A stretch of 64,000 nucleotides of DNA from Corynebacterium halotolerans YIM 70093 = DSM 44683 (lineage in GTDB: Bacteria; Actinomycetota; Actinomycetes; Mycobacteriales; Mycobacteriaceae): positions 662,075 through 726,074 of the forward strand of contig NC_020302.1 of assembly GCF_000341345.1 (NCBI RefSeq), in the 5' to 3' direction. A program made the translations under genes and the position numbers. Position 1 is the stretch's first letter. Each line of letters opens with the position of its first letter. Positions 1-10,268 of the stretch are shown piece by piece. Under the pieces are notes generated by a model. It did not search any database. It saw only the letters and a program-made list of their open reading frames with translations, and was not told the origin of the DNA.

Positions 1-990
1 GACGGTCTCCTCGGCGAGGACCCAGGCCTCGGAGATCTGCTGCACGTACTCCGCCGATTCCGGATCCAGCTCGGCGATGCCCTGGCTCTCGAGCACCTGG
101 AGCATCTGGATGAGAGCCACCCCCGGAAGCGCCGGCGCCGAACCAACCACCTGGTAATCACCCACCGGGCCCTGCGGCGGTTCGCTGTGCTGGATCTCGT
201 ACCGCTCCAGCGAGGCCGGATCGATTCCGTTGACCTGGGTGAGCTGGTCGGCGATCGTGCCGGTGTAGAAACTCTCCGGGCCCTCGGCCTGCAGCATCCG
301 GAAGGTCTGGGCGAGTTCGGCCTGCACCAGGGGTTGTCCGACCTGCAGCGGTGTCCCGCCCGGCGCGAACTGTTCCTGACCGGCAACCGCCTGGGCACCG
401 CCGGCGGCGATCCTGAGGATCAACTGCTCGGTGGCCGGAACGCCGCCCTCGGCCATGCGGATGGCGGGTTCCAGCAGTTGGGCCCACTCGAGCGTGCCGT
501 GGCGGGCGTGGAGTTCCGCCATGCCCGCGACGAATCCCGGAATGCCGGTGTTCGACGGGGGGATCACGCCGTCGGCGGCCACGACCTCGCGGTAGTCGAA
601 CGCCTCCGGTTCGCCGTCCTGTGTCGCGATCAGCGCCGATCCTCCGCCGCCCACGCCTGAGGCATAGGGCTCCACCACCGAGACCGCGAATGCGGCGGCA
701 ATGGCGGCATCCACCGCGGTGCCCCCGGCGTCGAGCATCTCCATCCCCGCCTCGGCCGCGAGCGGGTGCCCGGCGTTCACGCCCTGCTGGTTGAGAACCG
801 CCCCCGATTCCTGGGTTTCCTCGGTGGTCTGCTCCGGCCGGGTGCTTTCCGACGCCGTGGTGGCCGCCGTCTCGGGAGTGTTCGCGGGCTCATCGTCGGC
901 CCCCGGCCCGGTGCAGCCCGAGAGAACCAGCATTCCGGCGAATAACGCCCCGAGACCTGCCCGGCGTGGTGCACCGACACTGATGCGCAT
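1..990 (-). CDS. ggt: Gamma-glutamyltransferase, lipoprotein, N-terminal part (cut by window start)
   Basis: 330 codons are visible on the minus strand and the frame is still open at base 1. The start is ATG at 990, about 11 nt after a GGGAGGAC ribosome site. Residues 1-26 form a lipoprotein signal with lipobox LSGC (Cys26), so the enzyme should be anchored on the outer face of the membrane. The following sequence matches the GGT large subunit (GHPLAAEAGMEML, GGTAVDAAIAAAFA, YASGVGGGG, YREVVAA). GGTs move the gamma-glutamyl group of glutathione-like compounds to water or amino acids. The autoprocessing Thr that begins the small subunit lies beyond the window, so activity cannot be judged. It is the next gene after metY on the same strand, with a 211-bp gap. 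Confidence 0.9.
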   Translation of the reverse strand, partial: MRISVGAPRRAGLGALFAGMLVLSGCTGPGADDEPANTPETAATTASESTRPEQTTEETQESGAVLNQQGVNAGHPLAAEAGMEMLDAGGTAVDAAIAAAFAVSVVEPYASGVGGGGSALIATQDGEPEAFDYREVVAADGVIPPSNTGIPGFVAGMAELHARHGTLEWAQLLEPAIRMAEGGVPATEQLILRIAAGGAQAVAGQEQFAPGGTPLQVGQPLVQAELAQTFRMLQAEGPESFYTGTIADQLTQVNGIDPASLERYEIQHSEPPQGPVGDYQVVGSAPALPGVALIQMLQVLESQGIAELDPESAEYVQQISEAWVLAEETV

Positions 991-1201
991 GCGAATCGTC
1001 CCGTCCTCCCGCTTTCGGTTCCTCTCCGGCCTGAGGTGGTGCTGAGCCGGGGACCATCCCGGCACCGCACACCACATGGGTGCCAGTTAACCAAGATATC
1101 GGCGCGGGGGAGCGGGATTGGATGCCCGCGGAACCCGCGCCCGCCCTGTTGTCCCCGCTGCCGGTGACGCCGGGCCCTGCCGGGAACCGCGGGGTGGCGA
1201 G

Positions 1202-2515
1202 TTACACCGCCGCGAAACCGTTCTCGAGGTCGGCGATGATGTCGTCGACGTTCTCGATGCCCACCGACAGACGCACCGTGGACTGGGTGACGCCCGCACG
1301 TGCCAGGCCGTGCTCGTCGGACTGGGAGTGGGTGGTGGTCGCCGGGTGGACGACCAGGGAGCGCACATCGCCGATATTGGCCAGGTTGGAGTGCAGCTTC
1401 AGGGCGTCGATGAAGGCCCAGGCCTCGTCCTTGCCGCCGTCGATCTCGAAGGTCAGCACGGAGCCGGTGTACCTCAGGCCCAGCTTCTCCTTGACGGCGT
1501 ACCAGGGCGAGTCCGGCAGGCCGGCGAAGGCCACGGACTTCACCTTCGGGTGCTGGTCCAGGAACTCGGCGACCTGCACGGCGTTCTCGTTGTGGCGCTC
1601 CAGACGCAGGGAGAGCGTGTCCAGGCCCTGCACGCAGGCCCAGGCGTTGAACGCGGAGAGGGTGGCGCCGGTGTCACGCAGCAGGCCGACGCGGGCCTTG
1701 AGGCCGAAGGCCGGCGCGCCCAGGTCGGCGTACTTCAGGCCGTGGTAGGCCGGATCCGGGGTGACGAAGTTCGGGAAGACCGGCTCGCCGTCGCGCTCGG
1801 TGGTCCAGTCGAACGTGCCGCCGTCGACGAGCACGCCGCCCAGGCCGGAGCCGTTGCCGGTGTAGAACTTCGTCAGCGACGCCACGACGATGTCCGCGCC
1901 CAGCTCGAGCGGACGCACCAGGGCGGCGGTGGCGATGGTGTTGTCCACGATCAGCGGGACGCTGTTGCGGTGGGCGACTTCGGCGATGGCGGGGATGTCC
2001 AGGACGTCGGCCTGCGGGTTGGCGAAGGTCTCGCCGAAGAAGGCCTTGGTGTTCGGCCGCACGGCCGACTGCCAGGACTCCGGGTCGTCCGGGTTCTCCA
2101 CGAAGGTGAACTCGATGCCCAGGCGGCCCAGGGTGGTCTGGAAGAGGGTCTCGGTGCCGCCGTAGAGGCGCGGGGAGGTGACGATGTGGTCGCCCGCGTC
2201 CGCCAGGTTGAGGATGGAGGCGGTGGTGGCGGCCTGGCCGGAGGCGAAGGCCACGGTGTGGACGCCGCCCTCGAGGGAGGTGATGCGGTTCTCCAGGGCC
2301 TCGACGGTCGGGTTGGTCAGGCGCGAGTAGACCGGGCCGAGGTCCTCCAGGGCGAAGCGCTGCTTGGCGTGCTCGGCGGAGTCGAAGACGAAGGCCGTCG
2401 ACTGGTAGATCGGGAGGTTGCGGGCGCTGGTCTGCCCGTCCACCGGCTGGCCGGCATGGATGGAGCGGGTCTCGAAACCCCACTGATCGGCGTTGCTGTT
2501 GTCGTACTTCGGCAT
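1202..2515 (-). CDS. metY: O-acetylhomoserine sulfhydrylase (PLP enzyme)
   Basis: 437 aa, the usual size for corynebacterial MetY. It makes homocysteine directly from O-acetylhomoserine and sulfide in methionine synthesis. The PLP lysine is Lys216 in VASLTKFYTG. Other Cys/Met-metabolism PLP-family signatures are YSRLTNPT, FASGQAATTA and VDNTIA. Start ATG 2515 is preceded by AGGAGGAAGTTC; a longer in-frame reading back to 2611 has no homology and no good ribosome site. A TAGAC-N6-GTCTT box about 150 bp upstream fits McbR repression. In C. glutamicum metX lies directly beside metY (from memory); here the downstream neighbour is ggt and metX is not in the window. Confidence 0.96.
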   Translation of the reverse strand: MPKYDNSNADQWGFETRSIHAGQPVDGQTSARNLPIYQSTAFVFDSAEHAKQRFALEDLGPVYSRLTNPTVEALENRITSLEGGVHTVAFASGQAATTASILNLADAGDHIVTSPRLYGGTETLFQTTLGRLGIEFTFVENPDDPESWQSAVRPNTKAFFGETFANPQADVLDIPAIAEVAHRNSVPLIVDNTIATAALVRPLELGADIVVASLTKFYTGNGSGLGGVLVDGGTFDWTTERDGEPVFPNFVTPDPAYHGLKYADLGAPAFGLKARVGLLRDTGATLSAFNAWACVQGLDTLSLRLERHNENAVQVAEFLDQHPKVKSVAFAGLPDSPWYAVKEKLGLRYTGSVLTFEIDGGKDEAWAFIDALKLHSNLANIGDVRSLVVHPATTTHSQSDEHGLARAGVTQSTVRLSVGIENVDDIIADLENGFAAV

Positions 2516-2664
2516 GAACTTCCTCCTGTTACGGTCCCCGGCGCGCCCGGTTCTGCGGGCACCGGTCCTCGGTTCGCCATCAAGCGTAGAACCCCCGGCG
2601 GTGCCCCGCAAACAGCTCTGTCTGTTGTTGTGCTCTTTCCGCCGGTCAGGGGGTGAAAAGAAAA

Positions 2665-2680
2665 TAGACTGAGCGGTCTT
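2665..2680. promoter_or_regulatory. Probable McbR operator of metY
   Basis: TAGAC, six bases, GTCTT: nine of the ten fixed positions of the McbR consensus TAGAC-N6-GTCTA. It lies about 150 bp upstream of the metY start, inside the metY-icd intergenic region. McbR is the TetR-type repressor of methionine and cysteine genes in C. glutamicum. Binding here is inferred. Confidence 0.65.
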
Positions 2681-2739
2681 GGGCGGGGTGGTGGGGCGGG
2701 GTGCGCCGTGCGCCGCCCGCGTCGACGCCCCAACGCCAG

Positions 2740-2771
2740 GAGCCCTCCGGAGATTGCTCTCCGGAGGGCTC
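2740..2771 (-). terminator. Hairpin downstream of icd
   Basis: Perfect 14-bp inverted repeat (2740-2753 with 2758-2771) around a 4-nt loop, starting 18 bases past the icd stop. There is no strong T-run on the icd strand, so it is a stem-loop end signal rather than a classic intrinsic terminator. Confidence 0.6.
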
Positions 2772-2789
2772 GGGCGGGAAGGCCGAAGG

Positions 2790-5021
<2,232 letters not shown>

Positions 5022-5095
5022 TTATCGGCTCGATATTCAGCTTCCCAGGTTACCCTCTCCCATTCCCTCCGGCGGGTGACGGGGGCGACGGGTGA

Positions 5096-6001
5096 TCAGC
5101 CTCGCATGGCCACGCCGCGTTTCCAGTAACCCATGAAGGACACCCGGGACCGCGGGATGCCGTGGGTCTTCACCAGACCCCGGCGCATCCCGGTGACCAT
5201 CCCCGACTCCCCGGCGATCCAGTAGTAGACGTCCCCGTCCCGCCCCGGCGCGGCGTCGAGACGCTCACCTGAGGAGGAGTAGAGCGGGGTCTCCCACAGC
5301 AGCGGCGCGTCGTCCGGTTCCGCCGGCGTCTGCGTGACGACGCCCGCGGCGGTGGCCAGCAGACTGCCGTGGGCGGCGCCGTCGCGCGGCAGCCAGCGCA
5401 CCCGTACCCCGGCCGGGGCGGTCAGGGGCAGGACGTCCTCCGCGGTCGGGACCTCGATGGCGGCCTCCCCGACGGAACCGGCGGGCAGGTCGCCGAGGAT
5501 GCGGGCGATCGCCGGCGCCGCCGTCTCGTCGCCGAACAGGCGGAACTCGCGGGTGGCGCCGGGGGAGAACTCGATGCCCGAGCCGCTGTCCTCGTCGCGG
5601 TCGGGGCCGATGACGACCAGTTCATCACCCGACCGCGCGCCGTGCGCCCAGGTGGCCGCGGGGCCGGAGGAGTCCGCCCCGTCGGTCCCGAGGTGGAGGA
5701 CGAAGTCGACGCTCAGCCGGGTGCCGCGCGCGTCCCGCTCGACGTCACGGATGGAATAGGTGCGCATCACCCCCCGGTCGTGCTCGGGGAGCGTGCGCCA
5801 GTGTTCGTACCAGTTTCCGTCTGCGGGCAGGTCGGGCAGCTCGCCGGCGGAGGTGGGGAAGATCAGCTTGATGCGCTGGTCGAAGGCCAGCCCGGCGGGG
5901 CCGAACCCGGCGAGTTCCGCACCACCGAAGGTGACCCGGATGAAGCTGGGGGACAGGCGCGCGACGTCGTCGACGACGGCGCGGAAGGGGCGGTAGGGCA
6001 T
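5096..6001 (-). CDS. Siderophore-interacting protein (FAD-dependent ferric-siderophore reductase, ViuB/YqjH type)
   Basis: 301 aa. The N-terminal FAD-binding half has RVTFGG and MRTYSIRD (the RxYxxR/T flavin motif), and the C-terminal half is a NAD(P)H-binding SIP domain ending SFMGYWKRGV. The family releases iron from imported ferric siderophores by reduction in the cytoplasm. Start ATG 6001 is 5 nt after the ATPase stop and is preceded by GAGG, so it is the last gene of the siderophore operon. It is probably under DtxR control with the rest of the operon. Confidence 0.92.
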   Translation of the reverse strand: MPYRPFRAVVDDVARLSPSFIRVTFGGAELAGFGPAGLAFDQRIKLIFPTSAGELPDLPADGNWYEHWRTLPEHDRGVMRTYSIRDVERDARGTRLSVDFVLHLGTDGADSSGPAATWAHGARSGDELVVIGPDRDEDSGSGIEFSPGATREFRLFGDETAAPAIARILGDLPAGSVGEAAIEVPTAEDVLPLTAPAGVRVRWLPRDGAAHGSLLATAAGVVTQTPAEPDDAPLLWETPLYSSSGERLDAAPGRDGDVYYWIAGESGMVTGMRRGLVKTHGIPRSRVSFMGYWKRGVAMRG

Positions 6002-6006
6002 GGCGG

Positions 6007-6825
6007 TTACCTCGTGTTCCGGTGGGCGGGGGCGTGGTGGCGGCCGATCGGCATGACCATCGGCCGGCCGGAGACCGGGTCGGGCAGTACCCGGGAGTCG
6101 ATGTCGAAGACCTCCTTCATCGTCGCCTCGGTGACCACCTGCTCCGGGGTGCCCACGGTGTGGACCGTCCCGGCGTGCATGGCCACCAGCTGGTCCGAGT
6201 AGCGGGCGGCCAGGTTGAGGTCGTGCAGCACCATCACGACGGTGGTGCCGCGGGAGGCGTTGAGGTCGGTGAGCAGGTCGAGGACCTCGAGCTGGTGGGC
6301 CACGTCCAGGTAGGTCGTCGGCTCGTCCAGCAGCAGGATGTCGGTGTCCTGGGCCAGTGCCATCGCGATCCACACGCGCTGGCGCTGCCCGCCGGACAAC
6401 TCGTCGACGCTGCGCTCGGCCAGCTCCGTGGTGCCGGTGGCGGCCAGCGCCTCGGCGACGATCTCGTGGTCCCGGGTGGACCAGCGGCCCAGCAGCCCCT
6501 GGTGCGGGGTGCGCCCGCGGCCGACCAGATCCGCGACGACGATGCCGTCCGGGGCGACCGGTGTCTGGGGCAGCAGCCCGAGGGTGCGGGCCAGTTTCTT
6601 CGTCGGATACTCCGCCAGTGCGCGGCCGTCGAGAAGCACCTGCCCGCCGGAGGGTTTGAGCAGGCGCGACAGGGCACGCAGCAACGTGGATTTGCCGCAG
6701 CCGTTGGGGCCGACGATGGAGGTGACGGCGCCGGGGACCAGCTCGACGCTCAGGTCCTCGATGACGCGGCGGTCACCGTAGGCCAGGTGGATGTCCCGGG
6801 CCGTCAACGTGTGGGAGGAGGTCAC
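6007..6825 (-). CDS. Iron-siderophore ABC transporter, ATP-binding protein (FecE/FepC type)
   Basis: 272 aa from GTG 6825 (AAGGA six bases upstream). Walker A GPNGCGKST, the ABC signature LSGGQRQR, Walker B ILLLDEPTTYLD and the H-loop VLHDLN are all present. It is the cytoplasmic ATPase that drives import through the two permeases encoded just upstream. The gap to the upstream permease stop is 11 nt and the flavoprotein gene follows after 5 nt, so the cluster should be co-transcribed. Confidence 0.96.
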   Translation of the reverse strand: MTSSHTLTARDIHLAYGDRRVIEDLSVELVPGAVTSIVGPNGCGKSTLLRALSRLLKPSGGQVLLDGRALAEYPTKKLARTLGLLPQTPVAPDGIVVADLVGRGRTPHQGLLGRWSTRDHEIVAEALAATGTTELAERSVDELSGGQRQRVWIAMALAQDTDILLLDEPTTYLDVAHQLEVLDLLTDLNASRGTTVVMVLHDLNLAARYSDQLVAMHAGTVHTVGTPEQVVTEATMKEVFDIDSRVLPDPVSGRPMVMPIGRHHAPAHRNTR

Positions 6826-6836
6826 AGGGGAGTCCT

Positions 6837-7901
6837 TCAGCGGTTGGAGCGGATGAGCAGATAGATGAGGTAGGGCGCGCCGAGCACGCCGGTGACCACC
6901 CCGACGGGGTAGCGCGTGCCCAGCAGGAACTGGCCGATCAGATCGGCGCCCAGCACCAGCACGGCGCCGACGAGTCCGGCCGGCAGGGTCAGCGATCCGC
7001 CCGGGCCCACCAGGCGGGCGGCGACGGGACCGGCCATGAGCGCGACGAACGCGATCGGGCCGCAGGCGGCGGTGGCCACCGCGATCAGGGTGACCGCGCC
7101 GACGACAGCGGCCGGGCGGGTCAGTCCGACGCGTACGCCCAGCCCCGTCGCCGAGTCCTCCCCCAGCCGCAGCACCGACAGCTGGTGGGCCAGCAGGAGC
7201 ATGACGGGCAGGACCACCGCCACCGTGACGGCGACCGGTGCCACCCGGTCCCACGTGGCGCCGTTGAGCGAGCCGCTGAGCCAGCGGGTGGCCGTCGGCA
7301 GATCCCAGGAGGAGGCCTTCGACAGGGTGTAGGTGACCACGGACTGCAGCATCGCGGCCATGCCGATGCCGATGAGGATGAGCCGGGTGCCGGCGAAACC
7401 GCCGCGCAGCGACAGCAGGTAGATGGCCGCGGCCACCGCGAGCGCGGCGACCAGCGCCAGCAGGGAGACCGCGGTCTGGGACAGGTTGAACATGACGATC
7501 CCGATGACCCCGGCGGCACTCGCCCCCGAGGAGATGCCGATGATGTCGGGGGAGGCCAGCTGATTGCGCAGCATCGTCTGGAAGGTCACGCCCGCCACCC
7601 CGAAGGACAGGCCGGCGAGCACGGCCAGGCAGGCGCGCGGCAGCCGCAGCTCACCGACGGTGTAGGACGCGCCGGGCACCTGCTGGCCGGCAATGACGGC
7701 GATGATGTCCGCCGGCGGGTAGAAGGTCTCGCCGATCATCAGGGACACGGCGAACAGCACGGCCACCGCTGCGGCGAGGATGCCGATGATCAGCCACCGC
7801 CGCCGGGCGCGGGTGGCGCGGGCGGTCCGGAGCGCGGTGACGGCGTCGGTGGTGCCGGGGGCGGCTGTTGCGGTGTTGGTGGTGGGCATCGTGGCGGTCA
7901 C
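6837..7901 (-). CDS. Iron-siderophore ABC transporter permease (FecCD family), second subunit
   Basis: 354 aa, polytopic (about nine or ten membrane segments), with the FecCD signatures RLPRACLAVLAGLSFGVAGVTFQ (shown in part), SPDIIGISSGASAAG and the C-terminal GTRYPVGVVTGVLGAPYLIYLL. It pairs with the permease upstream to form the membrane channel. The GTG start at 7901 overlaps the previous gene's stop by 4 nt (GTGA), a clear sign of translational coupling. A Thr/Ala-rich N-terminal tail of about 35 residues precedes the first helix. Confidence 0.93.
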   Translation of the reverse strand: MTATMPTTNTATAAPGTTDAVTALRTARATRARRRWLIIGILAAAVAVLFAVSLMIGETFYPPADIIAVIAGQQVPGASYTVGELRLPRACLAVLAGLSFGVAGVTFQTMLRNQLASPDIIGISSGASAAGVIGIVMFNLSQTAVSLLALVAALAVAAAIYLLSLRGGFAGTRLILIGIGMAAMLQSVVTYTLSKASSWDLPTATRWLSGSLNGATWDRVAPVAVTVAVVLPVMLLLAHQLSVLRLGEDSATGLGVRVGLTRPAAVVGAVTLIAVATAACGPIAFVALMAGPVAARLVGPGGSLTLPAGLVGAVLVLGADLIGQFLLGTRYPVGVVTGVLGAPYLIYLLIRSNR

Positions 7902-8983
7902 AGTTCACGCACCTTCCTGCGACGGACGATCCAGATGAAGAAGGGGGCCCCGATCAGCGGGGTGATCACGCCCACGGCGATCTCGCTGTGCGGGGTGATC
8001 ACCCGCCCCAGGGTGTCGGCGGCGACCAGCAGCGCCGCCCCCGACAGGGCGGAGACGGGCAGCAGCCAGCGGTGGTCGGTGCCGATGAGCAACCGGCACA
8101 CGTGCGGCACGATCAGTCCGACGAAGGCGATGGGGCCGGCGAGCGCGGTGGCCACGCCGCAGAGGATCACTGCGCCCAGGGAGGAGACCAGCCGGGTGCG
8201 CAGCACGTTGCGGCCCAGCCCGGTCGCCACGTCGTCGCCGAGCGCCAGGGAGTTCAGCCCGCCCGCGCTCGCGAGGCAGATCACCGCACCCAGGATGAGC
8301 AGGGGAGCGGCGAGCCCGAGGTGGGACCACTCCGCGCCCCCGACGCCGCCGATCTGCCAGAACCGGAAGGAGTCCATGACGTCCGCCCGCGGCAGGAGTA
8401 CGGCGCTGACCAGCGAGGTGGCCGCCGCCGAGGTGGCGGCGCCGGCGAGCGCGAGTTTCAACGGGGTCGCGCCGCCGCGCCCGAGCGAGCCCACGGTGTA
8501 GACGAAGACCGCCGCCACGGCGGAGCCGACGACCGCGACGAGCATGGTGGCCACCGGGTTGGACAGGCCGAAGAAGGCGATGCCGGTGACCACGGCCAGG
8601 GAGGCGCCGGAGAGCACCCCGAAGATGCCCGGGTCCGCCAGGGGATTGCGCGTGACGGCCTGCATGGTCGCCCCGGACACCGCCAGGGCGGCACCCACGG
8701 CGACCGCGAGCACGGTGCGCGGGATCCGCAGCCAGGCCGCGGCCTGTTCCGTGGTCTCCGTGTGCCCGAGCAGGGCGGCGACGGCGTCGGTGAACGCGAT
8801 GTCGCGCACTCCGTGGGCGACGGAGAGCACGCAGACCACACCCAGCACCGCCGCGAGCAGGAGCAGCCGGACGACCTGCCGGGTGGCGGAACGGTGCGTG
8901 GCGGAATCGGCGGTGGTGGTGGCGGTGGCGGTGCGGGTGGCGTTCACGGGGGCGGCCGGTGTTTGGGTCGTGGTGGAGAGCAT
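7898..8983 (-). CDS. Iron-siderophore ABC transporter permease (FecCD family), first subunit
   Basis: 361 aa, FecCD family: RIPRTVLAVAVGAALAVSGATMQ region (shown in part), NPLADPGIFGVLSGAS, and the C-terminal PHSEIAVGVITPLIGAPFFIWI. About nine or ten hydrophobic segments follow a Thr-rich cytoplasmic tail of about 30 residues. Start ATG 8983 lies 10 nt after the binding-protein stop. With the next permease it forms the heterodimeric channel of the siderophore importer. Confidence 0.93.
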   Translation of the reverse strand: MLSTTTQTPAAPVNATRTATATTTADSATHRSATRQVVRLLLLAAVLGVVCVLSVAHGVRDIAFTDAVAALLGHTETTEQAAAWLRIPRTVLAVAVGAALAVSGATMQAVTRNPLADPGIFGVLSGASLAVVTGIAFFGLSNPVATMLVAVVGSAVAAVFVYTVGSLGRGGATPLKLALAGAATSAAATSLVSAVLLPRADVMDSFRFWQIGGVGGAEWSHLGLAAPLLILGAVICLASAGGLNSLALGDDVATGLGRNVLRTRLVSSLGAVILCGVATALAGPIAFVGLIVPHVCRLLIGTDHRWLLPVSALSGAALLVAADTLGRVITPHSEIAVGVITPLIGAPFFIWIVRRRKVREL

Positions 8984-8993
8984 GCGCTGCGTC

Positions 8994-10064
8994 CTACTCG
9001 GTGTCCTCGAGGGCGCCGTTCAGGATCTCGAAGTAGTCGCGGATGCCCCACGGGATGGACAGCGGCGAGGGGTTGGCCGCCGCGGCCAGCGGGCCGCTGC
9101 CCAGGAAGGCGACGTTGCCGTCGCGGATGGCCGGGATGCGGCCGAGCAGCGGATCCTCCTGCATGGAGCGCAGCGTGGCCTCGTTCTCGGCCGGGTCGTC
9201 GGAACCGTAGGAGACGATCAGATCGACGTCCTCGAAGGCCTCCGGTTCCTCGGCGGAGCGCTCGACCCAGAATTCGGAGGTGTCCCGGCTGGTCTCCTCC
9301 ACGACGGACGGCACCCCGAGGCCCGCGTCGGCCAGGAACTCCGCGCGCGGATCCTTGGTGGTGTAGAAGCCGATGCTGGACTGGTTGGACTCACCGCCGA
9401 AGGAGGTGAACAGCACCTTCTTGTCCCGCAGTGCCGGGAACTCGTCGAGGGCGGCGTCGACCTCGGCGTCGAGCTCCTCGTTCAGCTGCTCGCCCTCGTC
9501 CGCCAGGCCGAGTGCGGCGGCGTCCTTCTCGACCATCTCGTCCAGCGAGGTGCCCCACGGGATGTCCGGGTAGGCGATGACCGGGGCGATCTTGGACAGC
9601 TGCTCGTAGTCCTCCTGGGTCAGCCCGGAGTAGGCGGCCAGGATGACGTCGGGGCGGGTGTCGGCGACCTGCTCGAAGGGGATGGAGTCGGTCTCGTCGA
9701 AGAGCACGGGGGTCTCCGCACCGAGTTCGGCCAGCTCCTCCTCCGCCCAGGGCAGGACGCCGTCGTTGTCGTCGTCACCCCAGGTCACCTTGGACATGCC
9801 GACGGGCACGATACCGAGCGCGAGAGGGACCTCGTGGTTGGCCCACGCGACGGTGGCCACGCGCTCGGGCTTTTCCTCGATGGTCGTCTCGCCGAAGGCG
9901 TGGGGCACGGTCACCGGGAAGGCGCCGGAGGTCTCCGCCGCGGCCTCCGCACCGGCGGGGTCGGTGGTCGCGGAGGAGGAGCCGGTGGCGTCCGACGAGC
10001 AGGCGGTCAGGCCGGTTGCCAGGGCGGCCGCCGTGAGGATGGACAGGACACGGGAGGTGCGCAC
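8994..10064 (-). CDS. Iron-siderophore ABC transporter substrate-binding lipoprotein
   Basis: 356 aa, GTG start at 10064 with AAAGGGAT upstream. The signal peptide has lipobox LTAC (Cys22), then a Ser/Thr/Ala linker, then a periplasmic-binding-protein (FepB/FhuD class) fold: VPHAFGETTIEEKPERVATVAW region, RPDVILAAYSGLTQEDYEQL, and a C-terminal NPSPLSIPWGIRDYFEIL. The class binds ferric siderophores outside the membrane and hands them to the permeases. It is the first gene of a five-gene operon (8994 down to 5096) and has a DtxR-like box about 40 bp upstream. Confidence 0.95.
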   Translation of the reverse strand: MRTSRVLSILTAAALATGLTACSSDATGSSSATTDPAGAEAAAETSGAFPVTVPHAFGETTIEEKPERVATVAWANHEVPLALGIVPVGMSKVTWGDDDNDGVLPWAEEELAELGAETPVLFDETDSIPFEQVADTRPDVILAAYSGLTQEDYEQLSKIAPVIAYPDIPWGTSLDEMVEKDAAALGLADEGEQLNEELDAEVDAALDEFPALRDKKVLFTSFGGESNQSSIGFYTTKDPRAEFLADAGLGVPSVVEETSRDTSEFWVERSAEEPEAFEDVDLIVSYGSDDPAENEATLRSMQEDPLLGRIPAIRDGNVAFLGSGPLAAAANPSPLSIPWGIRDYFEILNGALEDTE

Positions 10065-10100
10065 GCGCGGATCCCTTTCTGTTGTTGAGGCAGAGCTTAG

Positions 10101-10119
10101 TTAGGCAAGGCTGAGATAA
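10101..10119. promoter_or_regulatory. Probable DtxR box (iron regulation)
   Basis: The 19-mer beginning TTAGGCAAGGC matches the corynebacterial DtxR consensus TTAGGTTAGGCTAACCTAA at 14 of 19 positions, including both outer TTAGG/TAA arms. It sits 37 bp upstream of the siderophore-binding lipoprotein start, where an iron-loaded DtxR would repress the operon. The divergent MFS gene starts 150 bp away. Confidence 0.7.
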
Positions 10120-10268
10120 TTTATCACGTCCCGGCATTGGATTGGGGAAGTGGAGCCTGTCAATTTTCTGGCAATGGTGAGGCGCCCATCACAACTTGGG
10201 GAAACGCTTCCGCGCTCCGGCCGGGGGAGTACGCGCACCCGGCAGGTGGGGCGCGCGAGGGTGGCGTA

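Noticed and set aside
2516..2789. Riboswitch (SAM type) before metY
   Set aside because: The leader shows a McbR-type operator and no recognisable SAM-box stems.
7185..10088. Long plus-strand open frames opposite the siderophore operon
   Set aside because: Shadow frames of the minus-strand ABC genes, which have clear motifs and a tight operon layout.
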